Positions 1 to 6,128 of a DNA stretch of 10,953 nt are shown piece by piece. The position numbers were made by a program, and so were the translations under genes. The notes under the pieces are model-generated. The model was not told the DNA's origin. It saw nothing but the letters and a program-made list of their open reading frames with translations, and made no database searches. The stretch is from an uncultured Clostridium sp. (GTDB taxonomy: Bacteria > Bacillota > Clostridia > TANB77 > CAG-465), in the NCBI GenBank assembly GCA_905204915.1, contig CAJLBR010000038.1:1-10953 (forward strand). The letters run 5' to 3'. Positions within the stretch are counted from its first letter, which is position 1. Every line of letters begins with the position of its first letter.

Positions 1-305
1 TATTCTCTATTTTTATAAGCACTTTTCATCCTGAAGTATAATATTTGTCTAGTTAAAACAATATTATGGTATTGTAATATTATAGCTATTCCAGGAATTA
101 AAAAAGAGAAAATAAAAATTGCAATTTGTGCATATAAATGTATAGATACATTCATTGCGACAAAAGTTATATATATAGCAAGTGAAATACTTGACATTGG
201 TACTAAAACTACATTTTCAGGTGCATATCTTTTAACATATCTAAAGCATAAAGCTATTATTAAAAATAAGGCAACTGAAATTATTACAAGTTTATCTAAA
301 ATCAT
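1..305 (-). CDS. Partial membrane protein, N-terminal 101 residues, function unknown
   Basis: A leftward reading frame starts at ATG (305-303) and is still open at the window edge, so only the N-terminus is seen. GGAGGC (320-315) lies 9 bases before the start, and a consensus promoter precedes it. The visible part is strongly hydrophobic, with about three predicted membrane segments: roughly residues 5-21, 32-52 and 60-79. Short charged linkers separate them (FRYVKRYAPEN after the first), and a basic stretch follows the third (LTRQILYFRMKSAYKNRE). There is no cleavable-signal pattern; the first helix looks like an anchor. It is transcribed divergently from murC and shares the 306-464 control region with it. 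I do not recognise the family. The basic segment after the third helix could begin a cytoplasmic domain outside the window. Confidence 0.75.
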   Translation of the reverse strand, partial: MILDKLVIISVALFLIIALCFRYVKRYAPENVVLVPMSSISLAIYITFVAMNVSIHLYAQIAIFIFSFLIPGIAIILQYHNIVLTRQILYFRMKSAYKNRE

Positions 306-329
306 TTATTTTCTGCCTCCACTTTTGCT

Positions 330-358
330 ATTATATAATAGTAAAATATTTTTTTCAA
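330..358 (-). promoter_or_regulatory. Promoter of the leftward membrane-protein gene
   Basis: On the minus strand, TTGAAA (358-353) and TATAAT (335-330) are separated by exactly 17 bases. Transcription should start near 323, giving a leader of about 18 bases before the ATG at 305. Confidence 0.7.
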
Positions 359-373
359 GTAATGAAAATTACT

Positions 374-435
374 TTGACACAATTAGACAAAAATAGTGTA
401 ATTTAATTGACTATTTTGTATTTTTTTAGTATAAT
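374..435 (+). promoter_or_regulatory. Tandem sigma-A-type promoters of murC with an overlapping inverted repeat
   Basis: Two promoters in series are visible. The upstream one is TTGACA (374-379), 17 bases, TGTAAT (397-402). The downstream one is TTGACT (407-412), 17 bases, TATAAT (430-435). An inverted repeat, AAAATAGT (390-397) and ACTATTTT (410-417), has a centre-to-centre distance of 20 bases. It touches the upstream -10 and covers the downstream -35, so a bound protein could affect both. The operator role is inference. Confidence 0.6.
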
Positions 436-464
436 TTATAAATTGAAGGAAGTGACCTTAAACA

Positions 465-1871
465 ATGAAAAAAGAATTTAAAGGCTTAGAAAATGTAAAT
501 AAAATTCATATGATTGGTATTGGTGGTATCAGTATGAGTGCAATAGCTCTAGTACTTAACAAAGCTGGCTACACTGTTACTGGTTCAGATAAAAATGAAG
601 GCGAAATGGTAAAGGTTTTAAGAGATAACGGAATTAGTGTTTTTATAGGTTCAAATGCTGAACTTGTAAAAGATGCTGATGTTGTTGTATATACATCTGC
701 TATAAATCAACATGATTCTGAATTTGTTAAAGCAAAATCTTTAAATATTCCTACATATGAACGTGCTAAATTTTTAGGAATCTTATTACAAAATTATGAA
801 GTGCCAATATGTATATCAGGAACTCATGGAAAAACAACAACAACATCAATGATATCTTCTATTTTTATTGATGCAGGACTTGATCCAAACGTACAAGTTG
901 GTTCAAAATTTAAAAAATTAAATGACCTAAATTATAGAATCGGTGAATCTAAATATTTCCTACTAGAATCTTGCGAATATGTAGATAGTTTTTTAAACTT
1001 TCCTCATCAAACAGCAATTATATTAAATATTGATGAAGATCACCTTGATTATTTTTCTGGTATAGAAGAAATTAAGGAATCATTTAAAAAATTTATATTA
1101 ATGCTACCTAAAAATGGAATTTTGGTTATTAATAAAGATGACTTAAATTGCTTAAGTTTAATAAATGAACTTAGCGAAGAATTATGTTCTAAACAAGTAA
1201 GAATATATACTTTTTCACTTAGTGATCCTACTGCGACTATATATGCCAAAAATATATCTTGTAACATAAAAGGATTTTATTCATTTGATGTTTCTGACAT
1301 AAAAGGTGGAAAAACTTACGGATTCTATTTAACTGTACCAGGAATTCATAATGTATACGATGCTTTAGCAGCTATTACAGCATCATATGCACATGGAATT
1401 GACTTTGATGTTATGCAAAAAAGTTTGAATGAATTTTGTGGTGCCAAAAGAAGATTTGAATTCAAAGAAAAAATAAATGACAATGTTTTAGTATATGATG
1501 ATTATGCACATCACCCTACTGAAATAAAAGCAACTCTTGCAGCTGCAAAACAAAAAGAACACAATAGAATTATTGCTGTATTCCAACCTCATACATACAG
1601 TAGAACAAAAGAATTGTTAAATGACTTTGCTACAGCTTTTAAAGATGCTGACCTTGCAATAATAGCTGATATATATGCAGCTCGTGAAGTTGACGATGGC
1701 ACTATTTCTTCTAAAGATTTAGTAGATAAAATCAACGAAAATGGCTCTAAAGCCATATATCTACCATCATTTGAAGAAATTGCAAAATATATAAAGAATA
1801 ATGTAGAACCAAATGATATTGTACTTACAATTGGAGCTGGTGACATTACAAATCTAAACAATTTATTATAA
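465..1871 (+). CDS. murC: UDP-N-acetylmuramate--L-alanine ligase
   Basis: MurC is the cytoplasmic ligase that adds L-alanine to UDP-N-acetylmuramic acid using ATP, the first peptide-building step of the peptidoglycan precursor. The 468 residues match the usual bacterial length, and all three Mur-ligase domains are present. The N-terminal Rossmann-like UDP-binding domain has GIGGIS at 18-23 and TGSD at 39-42. The central ATPase domain has the P-loop GTHGKTTTT at 119-127 and NIDEDHLDYF at about 188-197. The C-terminal domain has DDYAHHP at 345-351. ATG at 465 follows AAGGAAGTG (446-454) at a slightly long spacing. It is monocistronic: tandem promoters upstream and a hairpin terminator 6 bases after the stop. 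No key motif is missing. Confidence 0.97.
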   Translation: MKKEFKGLENVNKIHMIGIGGISMSAIALVLNKAGYTVTGSDKNEGEMVKVLRDNGISVFIGSNAELVKDADVVVYTSAINQHDSEFVKAKSLNIPTYERAKFLGILLQNYEVPICISGTHGKTTTTSMISSIFIDAGLDPNVQVGSKFKKLNDLNYRIGESKYFLLESCEYVDSFLNFPHQTAIILNIDEDHLDYFSGIEEIKESFKKFILMLPKNGILVINKDDLNCLSLINELSEELCSKQVRIYTFSLSDPTATIYAKNISCNIKGFYSFDVSDIKGGKTYGFYLTVPGIHNVYDALAAITASYAHGIDFDVMQKSLNEFCGAKRRFEFKEKINDNVLVYDDYAHHPTEIKATLAAAKQKEHNRIIAVFQPHTYSRTKELLNDFATAFKDADLAIIADIYAAREVDDGTISSKDLVDKINENGSKAIYLPSFEEIAKYIKNNVEPNDIVLTIGAGDITNLNNLL

Positions 1872-1877
1872 TTTTTT

Positions 1878-1902
1878 ACAGAACCGTATGGTTCTGTTTT
1901 TT
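1878..1902 (+). terminator. Rho-independent terminator of murC
   Basis: ACAGAACC (1878-1885) and GGTTCTGT (1890-1897) form a perfect 8-base-pair stem with a 4-base loop. A run of six T (1897-1902, the first in the stem) follows. It begins 6 bases after the murC stop. Confidence 0.85.
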
Positions 1903-1962
1903 ATTTATGTAAATTTTTCGTCAATATACTTTAGAATATGTAAGTGTTTGCTAATTTTTTCC

Positions 1963-1991
1963 TTGACAATAACAATATGTTGTGTTATAAT
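1963..1991 (+). promoter_or_regulatory. Consensus promoter of the ImmA-like peptidase gene
   Basis: TTGACA (1963-1968) and TATAAT (1986-1991) are both perfect matches with 17 bases between them. TG at 1983-1984 makes it an extended -10 as well. The start point should lie near 1998, inside the palindrome at 1992-2015. So strong a promoter for an accessory gene implies repression most of the time. Confidence 0.85.
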
Positions 1992-2015
1992 TAGTATGCA
2001 TAGTTATGCTAACTA
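1992..2015. promoter_or_regulatory. Candidate operator: interrupted palindrome at the transcription start
   Basis: The arms TAGTATGCATA (1992-2002) and TATGCTAACTA (2005-2015) are inverted copies matching at 9 of 11 positions, with GT between them. The site begins directly after the -10 element and covers the predicted start point. That is a typical place for a dimeric helix-turn-helix repressor of the phage or ICE type. The repressor itself is not in this window. Confidence 0.55.
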
Positions 2016-2046
2016 TTTCTTAAAATTAAGAAAGGGAGATGTTTTT

Positions 2047-2853
2047 ATGCAGTTTAGAAAAATGGATCAGTCTCTCTTAATATATAAAGAAGAGCTGAAA
2101 GAAAATGCAAAACGGATAAACAAGCGATTAAACTTCTCTCGGGAAGTTTTTGAGGCAAAGTGCAAAAAGGTACGAGTTCATATGGAACTTACACCAGATG
2201 AGGAATCACGTGGTTTCTTAGAAAAAGATTTTCAAAATAAAACAACAAAGTTATGCCTTACTATCAATCCAAACGATGGATTTGATTTCATTAGCTTTAT
2301 AATGTGTCACGAACTTTATCACCTGCTTTACAGTCCTATGTCGCCTATGACAGGAACCGGCTATAATCCGAGTGATCAGAGCTGTTCTATAAATCACATT
2401 ATGAGGTATAATTTCTCTAGAGGTGAAGTTATCGGCAGCCAGTTGAATGAACAGATTGCAAATCTTTTCGCATATGAAACCATTCTTCATGATAAGAGTA
2501 TCTGCGAGGAACCATCAAAAAAATTCAAAGAAATCATGAGTTTTATTGACGGACCAATGAAACCAATCAAAAAGCTTATATCGGCTTTCCAGATCGATAC
2601 GCAATCAAGTTATTGCTTAGAAGCTGGAAAAATGGTTGATGGCTTGTTTGTTCCCAATAATCTTTTTACCTATGGTATTACAACAGGAAAATCCGAATTA
2701 TTTGTACGTAAGTATGAAGAAATTATGGGTGCATACTCCTGGGGTAGACTAAACAAAAAAATTGATACTTTTTACACAAGTTTCGATTTGGAAGACGGTA
2801 AACAGATTAAGCGAGAACTTGAACAATTCGAACGTGTTTTTAAGAAGAGATGA
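2047..2853 (+). CDS. ImmA/IrrE-type zinc metallopeptidase-like protein
   Basis: This 268-residue protein is probably soluble. It has a zinc-peptidase motif, HELYH at residues 88-92, and a later helix NEQIANLFA (134-142) whose Glu135 is the likely third metal ligand. That pattern is seen in ImmA/IrrE proteins, which cleave helix-turn-helix repressors to release mobile-element or stress genes. ATG 2047 is chosen because AGGGAG (2033-2038) is 8 bases upstream; the frame extends to 1888, but that would start inside the murC terminator and upstream of the promoter. An insertion of about 42 residues, with Met/Pro/Gly-rich and cysteine-containing segments, separates HELYH from Glu135; I expect about 25-30 in classical members. 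No helix-turn-helix domain and no adjacent repressor gene are visible. The target is unknown. An unrelated HExxH peptidase is the alternative. Confidence 0.75.
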   Translation: MQFRKMDQSLLIYKEELKENAKRINKRLNFSREVFEAKCKKVRVHMELTPDEESRGFLEKDFQNKTTKLCLTINPNDGFDFISFIMCHELYHLLYSPMSPMTGTGYNPSDQSCSINHIMRYNFSRGEVIGSQLNEQIANLFAYETILHDKSICEEPSKKFKEIMSFIDGPMKPIKKLISAFQIDTQSSYCLEAGKMVDGLFVPNNLFTYGITTGKSELFVRKYEEIMGAYSWGRLNKKIDTFYTSFDLEDGKQIKRELEQFERVFKKR

Positions 2854-2875
2854 AATATCATCTCTTCTTTTCTTA
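2842..2875 (+). terminator. Terminator overlapping the end of the ImmA-like gene
   Basis: AAGAAGAGATGA (2842-2853) and TCATCTCTTCTT (2858-2869) form a perfect 12-base-pair stem with the loop AATA, followed by TTTTCTT. The 5' arm includes the last three sense codons and the TGA stop, so coding sequence and terminator share bases. Confidence 0.85.
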
Positions 2876-2888
2876 TGTTTTATTGCAC

Positions 2889-2919
2889 AAAAAAAGACTG
2901 GTTTTTAACCAGCCTTTTT
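2889..2919 (-). terminator. Terminator of the 66-residue gene, possibly bidirectional
   Basis: CTGGTT (2898-2903) and AACCAG (2907-2912) form a stem flanked by A-rich and T-rich runs. Read leftward it is a hairpin followed by TCTTTTTTT, about 35 bases past the stop at 2948. Read rightward it is also followed by TTTTT, so it can back up the terminator at 2842-2875. Confidence 0.8.
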
Positions 2920-2947
2920 CTTTCTTTTCATGTGTACTGTAATATAT

Positions 2948-3148
2948 TTACAATTCCTCAAAATAACGAGGATCTTCTTCCTTAAGTTCCTGTGCACGTT
3001 TCCAAGCTTTTTCAGAATTTTCTTTTGAAACGGACATCTTCCTAAAAAATTCCAAGGTTACTTCCTTTGCTTCAGAAGGGGTGTTACCTGCAAAATACAC
3101 CAGATCTTCAAATGTTACCTCTTTACCTGCCAAGATATTGTTGTTCAT
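2948..3148 (-). CDS. Small protein of 66 residues, function unknown
   Basis: ATG 3148 has an excellent ribosome binding site, GGAGGAG (3163-3157), 8 bases upstream. There is a consensus promoter at 3270-3298 and a terminator just past the stop. The protein is acidic and probably all-helical: residues 13-20 (FEDLVYFA), 24-38, and 43-56 (ENSEKAWKRAQELK) look amphipathic. It has no cysteine, signal peptide or membrane segment. The gene converges on the ImmA-like peptidase gene, but nothing in the sequence shows a functional link. The family is not recognised. The size and charge would fit an antitoxin, anti-repressor or adaptor, but that is only a guess. The control signals make it a convincing real gene. 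Confidence 0.75.
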   Translation of the reverse strand: MNNNILAGKEVTFEDLVYFAGNTPSEAKEVTLEFFRKMSVSKENSEKAWKRAQELKEEDPRYFEEL

Positions 3149-3201
3149 AAAAATAACTCCTCCTATTAAAATTATTTACACATGAAAATTATATATGTCA
3201 T

Positions 3202-3213
3202 CGGGAATTCCCG
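3202..3213. promoter_or_regulatory. Perfect GC-rich palindrome in the leader of the 66-residue gene
   Basis: CGGGAATTCCCG is a perfect 12-base palindrome with 8 G/C in a very AT-rich intergenic region. It lies about 50 bases into the predicted leader (start near 3263) and 54 bases before the ATG. As RNA it could form only a 4-base-pair stem with an AATT loop, so a DNA-binding site is more likely. Its role is not known. Confidence 0.4.
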
Positions 3214-3269
3214 TAATCTTTTACCTATATTTCTAATTTCAGAAATATTTAAATTTTAAATACAATTAT

Positions 3270-3298
3270 ATTTTAACACAATTTCAAATAACTGTCAA
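3270..3298 (-). promoter_or_regulatory. Promoter of the 66-residue gene
   Basis: On the minus strand, TTGACA (3298-3293), 17 bases, TAAAAT (3275-3270), with TG one base before the -10. Transcription should start near 3263, giving a long leader of about 115 bases that contains the palindrome at 3202-3213. Confidence 0.7.
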
Positions 3299-3356
3299 TA
3301 TATAAGGAAATTTTTGATGTTATTTTACATAATTTTTCTAATATTTTGCTTTTTAC

Positions 3357-3384
3357 TTGACTTATTTTTTATATTTGATATAAT
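3357..3384 (+). promoter_or_regulatory. Promoter of ychF
   Basis: TTGACT (3357-3362), 16 bases, TATAAT (3379-3384), with TG at 3376-3377 forming an extended -10. The expected start is near 3391, about 26 bases before the TTG start codon. Confidence 0.75.
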
Positions 3385-3416
3385 AACTAGGTAATTACTT
3401 AAAGGAAGTGTTTAAT

Positions 3417-4511
3417 TTGAAAATAGGAATAGTAGGACTACCTAACGTAGGAAAATCTACATTATTTAATGCAATAACTAAAGCTGGAGCAGAAAGTGCC
3501 AACTACCCATTTTGTACAATAGAACCAAATGTTGGTATGGTTTGCGTACCAGATAATAGAATTGACGTACTTTCTAAAATGTACGACTCTGATAAAACAA
3601 CATATGCAACAATCGAATTTGTTGACATTGCCGGTCTTGTTCGTGGCGCTTCAAAAGGAGAAGGTCTTGGTAATAAATTCTTATCACATATTAGAGAAAC
3701 AGATGCAATAGCACATATTGTTAGATGTTTTGAAGATGAACAAATAGTTCACGTTGAAGGAAAAATTGATCCAATAGCAGATATTGAAACAATCTCATTG
3801 GAACTAATACTTGCAGACATTGAAGCTGTTAATAAAAGATTAGAAAGAGTTACTAAACTAATGAAAGGTCAAGATAAACTTGCAAAAGTAGAATTTGAAC
3901 TTTTACAAAGAGTTTTAAAACACTTAGAAGCTGAACAACCAGTAAGAACAATGGAACTTTCAGAAGATGAACTCAAACTTTTAAAAGAAACTTACCTTTT
4001 AACAATAAAACCTATTATATATGTTGCAAATGTTTCAGAAAATCAAATTTCAACAATGGATTCAGATCCAATGGTTGAAAAAGTTCGTGAATATGCAAAA
4101 AAAGAAGGTGCAAAAGTAATATCTTTATGTGCAAAACTTGAAGAAGACTTAAGTGAACTAGATGATGACGATAGACTTGAACTTATGAAAGACTATGGAA
4201 TTGAAGAATCAGGATTAGATAAGCTTATAAAAGCTAGCTATTCCCTATTAGGTCTTATCTCTTACCTTACTGCTGGTAAACAAGAAGTTAGAGCTTGGAC
4301 TATAAAAAAAGGAACTAAAGCTCCTCAAGCAGCAGGAAAAATACATAGCGACTTTGAAAGAGGATTTATAAAAGCTGAAGTAGTTTCTTATGACGATTTA
4401 ATGGCAAATGGAACTATGCAAGCAACAAAAGAAAAAGGACTTGTTAGACTTGAAGGAAAAGACTATGTAGTACAAGATGGGGATATTATTTTATTTAGAT
4501 TTAATGTATAG
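3417..4511 (+). CDS. ychF: Redox-regulated/ribosome-binding P-loop ATPase YchF (OLA1 family)
   Basis: YchF is a conserved Obg-related P-loop NTPase that binds ribosomes and usually prefers ATP to GTP. The TTG at 3417 is chosen as start: it gives the canonical N-terminus MKIGIVGLPNVGKST and sits 10 bases after AAAGGA (3401-3406). An in-frame GTG at 3408 lies inside the ribosome binding site and would add three atypical residues. The 364-residue length is normal. G1 is GLPNVGKS (7-14), the switch region is VDIAGLVRGASKGEGLGN, and the base-specificity motif is NVSE (205-208) in place of NKxD, as expected for this ATPase subfamily. A coiled-coil stretch follows the first half of the G domain, and a TGS domain forms the C-terminus (ending VVQDGDIILFRFNV). 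Monocistronic, with promoter and terminator. Confidence 0.97.
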   Translation: MKIGIVGLPNVGKSTLFNAITKAGAESANYPFCTIEPNVGMVCVPDNRIDVLSKMYDSDKTTYATIEFVDIAGLVRGASKGEGLGNKFLSHIRETDAIAHIVRCFEDEQIVHVEGKIDPIADIETISLELILADIEAVNKRLERVTKLMKGQDKLAKVEFELLQRVLKHLEAEQPVRTMELSEDELKLLKETYLLTIKPIIYVANVSENQISTMDSDPMVEKVREYAKKEGAKVISLCAKLEEDLSELDDDDRLELMKDYGIEESGLDKLIKASYSLLGLISYLTAGKQEVRAWTIKKGTKAPQAAGKIHSDFERGFIKAEVVSYDDLMANGTMQATKEKGLVRLEGKDYVVQDGDIILFRFNV

Positions 4512-4518
4512 TGATTTT

Positions 4519-4555
4519 AAACCACCAGTTATATTTTCTGGTGGTTTTATTTTTA
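4519..4555 (+). terminator. Rho-independent terminator of ychF
   Basis: AAACCACCAG (4519-4528) and CTGGTGGTTT (4538-4547) form a perfect 10-base-pair stem with a 9-base loop, followed by TTATTTTT. It begins 8 bases past the stop. Confidence 0.9.
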
Positions 4556-4565
4556 CTAATTTTAT

Positions 4566-4597
4566 GCAAAAAGTGGAAGATTAATCATCTCCCACTT
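4566..4597 (-). terminator. Terminator of the 94-residue gene
   Basis: Read leftward, AAGTGGGAGAT (4597-4587) pairs with ATCTTCCACTT (4581-4571) over 11 positions with one G-U pair and a 5-base loop, followed by a T run. It begins 8 bases past the stop at 4605. Confidence 0.8.
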
Positions 4598-4604
4598 AAA
4601 ATAA

Positions 4605-4889
4605 CTATGTTTTCTTTAAAACTTTAAATGTGTTTTTAGGTAATTTTTCTATATTGGGCCAAACTCGCTTTATATCGCCTACCTTCATCTTTACATCAGT
4701 GAATTTTTTTGATCCATTAACGTCTTTTTCTTCTGATTTTAGTGATTTTAATAAAATCTCTTTACCTTCAGAATTTGAATGTGTAAGTCTAAGTTCCACC
4801 AGTCTTGCATTTACTATTATCCGGTTTACATTTAAAAATTCTGAGTCGTTCATTTTTACTACTTCACTTGGCGCCACTATCTCGTTCAT
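4605..4889 (-). CDS. Small protein of 94 residues, function unknown
   Basis: ATG 4889 has AAAGGAG (4904-4898) 8 bases upstream. A promoter lies at 4941-4969 and a terminator just past the stop, so I take this strand as the real gene; the opposite-strand frame over the same bases is hydrophobic by mirror and lacks these signals. The protein is soluble and lysine-rich at its C-terminus. Its centre (about residues 20-75) alternates beta-like segments (NRIIVNARLVELRLTH) with charged turns and ends in KNTFKVLKKT, suggesting a small beta-rich fold, possibly nucleic-acid or phosphate binding. No signal peptide, membrane helix or catalytic motif is visible. The family is not recognised. It points away from the 295-residue gene and shares the 4890-5175 intergenic region with it. 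Confidence 0.7.
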   Translation of the reverse strand: MNEIVAPSEVVKMNDSEFLNVNRIIVNARLVELRLTHSNSEGKEILLKSLKSEEKDVNGSKKFTDVKMKVGDIKRVWPNIEKLPKNTFKVLKKT

Positions 4890-4909
4890 TTTTCATTCTC
4901 CTTTAAAAT

Positions 4910-4926
4910 TTTTAATCAGATTAAAA
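4910..4926. promoter_or_regulatory. Candidate operator palindrome before the 94-residue gene
   Basis: TTTTAATC (4910-4917), a central A, then GATTAAAA (4919-4926): a perfect 17-base palindrome. It begins about 8 bases after the predicted leftward start point (near 4934) and ends just before the ribosome binding site. An AT-rich palindrome can arise by chance, but its position fits repressor binding. Confidence 0.4.
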
Positions 4927-4940
4927 CAAATACAATATAA

Positions 4941-4969
4941 ATTATAACATACTTTGTATAACAAGACAA
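4941..4969 (-). promoter_or_regulatory. Promoter of the 94-residue gene
   Basis: On the minus strand, TTGTCT (4969-4964), 17 bases, TATAAT (4946-4941), with TG forming an extended -10. Confidence 0.7.
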
Positions 4970-5059
4970 GAAAAATACTAATGTGGATAACTAAAAAAAT
5001 ATTTTTAATTACAAAAAATCTTCATTTATCTTCATATTTATAAAATTTAAATCAAACTC

Positions 5060-5088
5060 TTTACTTTTTATGTAAAATATGTTATTAT
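5060..5088 (+). promoter_or_regulatory. Promoter of the 295-residue gene
   Basis: TTTACT (5060-5065), 17 bases, TATTAT (5083-5088), with TG at 5080-5081. The spacer TTTTATGTAAAATATGT matches 14 of 17 bases of the spacer in the promoter at 6682-6710, which suggests a shared regulator or shared origin. Confidence 0.65.
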
Positions 5089-5100
5089 ATAAAGCGTAGG

Positions 5101-5112
5101 AACAATATTGTT
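5101..5112. promoter_or_regulatory. Palindrome just after the start of the 295-residue transcript
   Basis: AACAATATTGTT is a perfect 12-base palindrome about 6 bases downstream of the predicted start point (near 5095). It is a plausible repressor site; as RNA it could form only a weak 4-base-pair hairpin. Confidence 0.35.
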
Positions 5113-5131
5113 ACCTTTGAAAATTAATATT

Positions 5132-5167
5132 TTCGGAGGAATAATCCTCCGAACAATTAAAGGAGGA
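5132..5167 (+). promoter_or_regulatory. Leader hairpin with a possible alternative Shine-Dalgarno-sequestering fold
   Basis: TTCGGAGGA (5132-5140) and TCCTCCGAA (5145-5153) make a perfect 9-base-pair hairpin with the loop ATAA. The 3' arm contains TCCTCC (5145-5150), which is also complementary to GGAGGA (5162-5167) in the true ribosome binding site. Two exclusive folds are therefore possible: the 9-pair hairpin leaves the site free, and a 6-pair hairpin with an 11-base loop hides it. No T run follows, so this is not a terminator. The switching function is inference. Confidence 0.5.
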
Positions 5168-5175
5168 AATGTATT

Positions 5176-6063
5176 ATGGTCGAAAAAATATTTCAGAAAG
5201 TATTAGACAAAAAGCATCCTGAACGGGATCTTGAAGCAGTAAAATTGGGAAAGAAAATTTTTACTGTTGCTCATGATTGTTCGTCTTCCCTGTCTTATTC
5301 CTTAAAAGGAACACATACTTATGAAGAAGTTGAAAAAATTAATGCTCTCACCGCTTATTCTGTAAGATATGGCTATTGCCCTAAAAAAGGCCCCATTGCA
5401 GTAATCGGAATTCCTAATCCAAATGCAAACTGGTCATATTTTAGAGAAATAGGAGCTTATGGAGAAATTCCTAATTATGAGGAATTTGAATTCAAAGAAT
5501 ATTCCAAGGAAGACGCCAAACATATCGGTAATTACACTGTATATGGAAAAGAAGGTATCAATGAAATTGCTGACCTTGTCAAGTTTGATAAAATCTCCCA
5601 AATTTTAGATTCTAGACATATAGATGCAAAATTTGAGCATGCTCCTCGTGTTTTAAAAATGAAATGCAAGTTAGAGGGAAAGTTCAATTTTGAAGAAGCC
5701 AAAATCTTCGCTAGAGATCAACAGCGCTGGTCTGTAGATCGTGGAATCTCATTTGCCACATTAGAAAATGGTCAACATGTTGCTATTATGAGTTTTTGGT
5801 ACGCAAAAAAAGATGAGGCCACCGGCTTTAGAGATGTATGGGAAAGTGGAAAAACTGAACCGACTATTCAAAAAATAACTTTTATGACTGACGAAGAAGC
5901 AAGTAAAGTTAAAGATTTTTCCATTTACATGTTTGACTACGATTTTTTCTACAAACCTGAAAATGCTGTGCGTGTCGAAAAAATTGATCGTACCTTTGAA
6001 CCAGGATTTGACTTTTACAATACACCTAATGGTAAAGACTTAAGACTATCTAATCAGTTCTAA
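5176..6063 (+). CDS. Protein of 295 residues, function unknown
   Basis: ATG 5176 has a very strong ribosome binding site, AAAGGAGGA (5159-5167), 8 bases upstream, and sits behind its own promoter and an unusual leader hairpin. The protein is soluble, mixed alpha/beta and rich in aromatic and charged residues. It has no signal peptide, no membrane segment and no P-loop or HExxH motif. The N-terminal part (about 1-150) contains VAHDCSSSLSYSLKG and a hydrophobic strand IAVIGIPNPNANW (74-86). The C-terminal part (about 165-295) has ARDQQRWSVDRGISFATLE, a strand HVAIMSFWYAKKDE, and a Tyr/Phe-rich segment FSIYMFDYDFFYKPEN. It may be two domains. The family is not recognised and no function is assigned. 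It converges on the 140-residue gene through a shared terminator. Confidence 0.8.
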   Translation: MVEKIFQKVLDKKHPERDLEAVKLGKKIFTVAHDCSSSLSYSLKGTHTYEEVEKINALTAYSVRYGYCPKKGPIAVIGIPNPNANWSYFREIGAYGEIPNYEEFEFKEYSKEDAKHIGNYTVYGKEGINEIADLVKFDKISQILDSRHIDAKFEHAPRVLKMKCKLEGKFNFEEAKIFARDQQRWSVDRGISFATLENGQHVAIMSFWYAKKDEATGFRDVWESGKTEPTIQKITFMTDEEASKVKDFSIYMFDYDFFYKPENAVRVEKIDRTFEPGFDFYNTPNGKDLRLSNQF

Positions 6064-6078
6064 AATAATGTACTAATA

Positions 6079-6120
6079 AAAAAATGGCATTCCTTGAAAT
6101 ATCAAGAAATGTCATTTTTT
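6079..6120. terminator. Bidirectional terminator between the 295- and 140-residue genes
   Basis: The 19-base arms (6079-6097 and 6102-6120), with loop AATA, pair at all but two positions, which are a G-U and a C-A whose roles swap between strands. The stem is flanked by six A on the left and six T on the right, so it works in both directions. It lies 15 bases past the + stop and 8 bases past the - stop. Confidence 0.9.
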
Positions 6121-6128
6121 ATTGCTTT

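Noticed and set aside
1888..2046. N-terminal extension of the ImmA-like frame by 53 hydrophobic residues, resembling a membrane anchor
   Set aside because: It would begin inside the murC terminator and upstream of the consensus promoter, and the ribosome binding site at 2033-2038 clearly serves ATG 2047.
3408..3416. GTG 3408 as the ychF start
   Set aside because: It lies within the ribosome binding site AAAGGAAGTG; TTG 3417 gives the family-typical MKIGIVGLPNVGKS beginning.
4630..4947. Rightward frame of 105 codons opposite the 94-residue gene
   Set aside because: The leftward strand has promoter, ribosome binding site and terminator; the rightward frame has none and is a mirror of the real coding strand.
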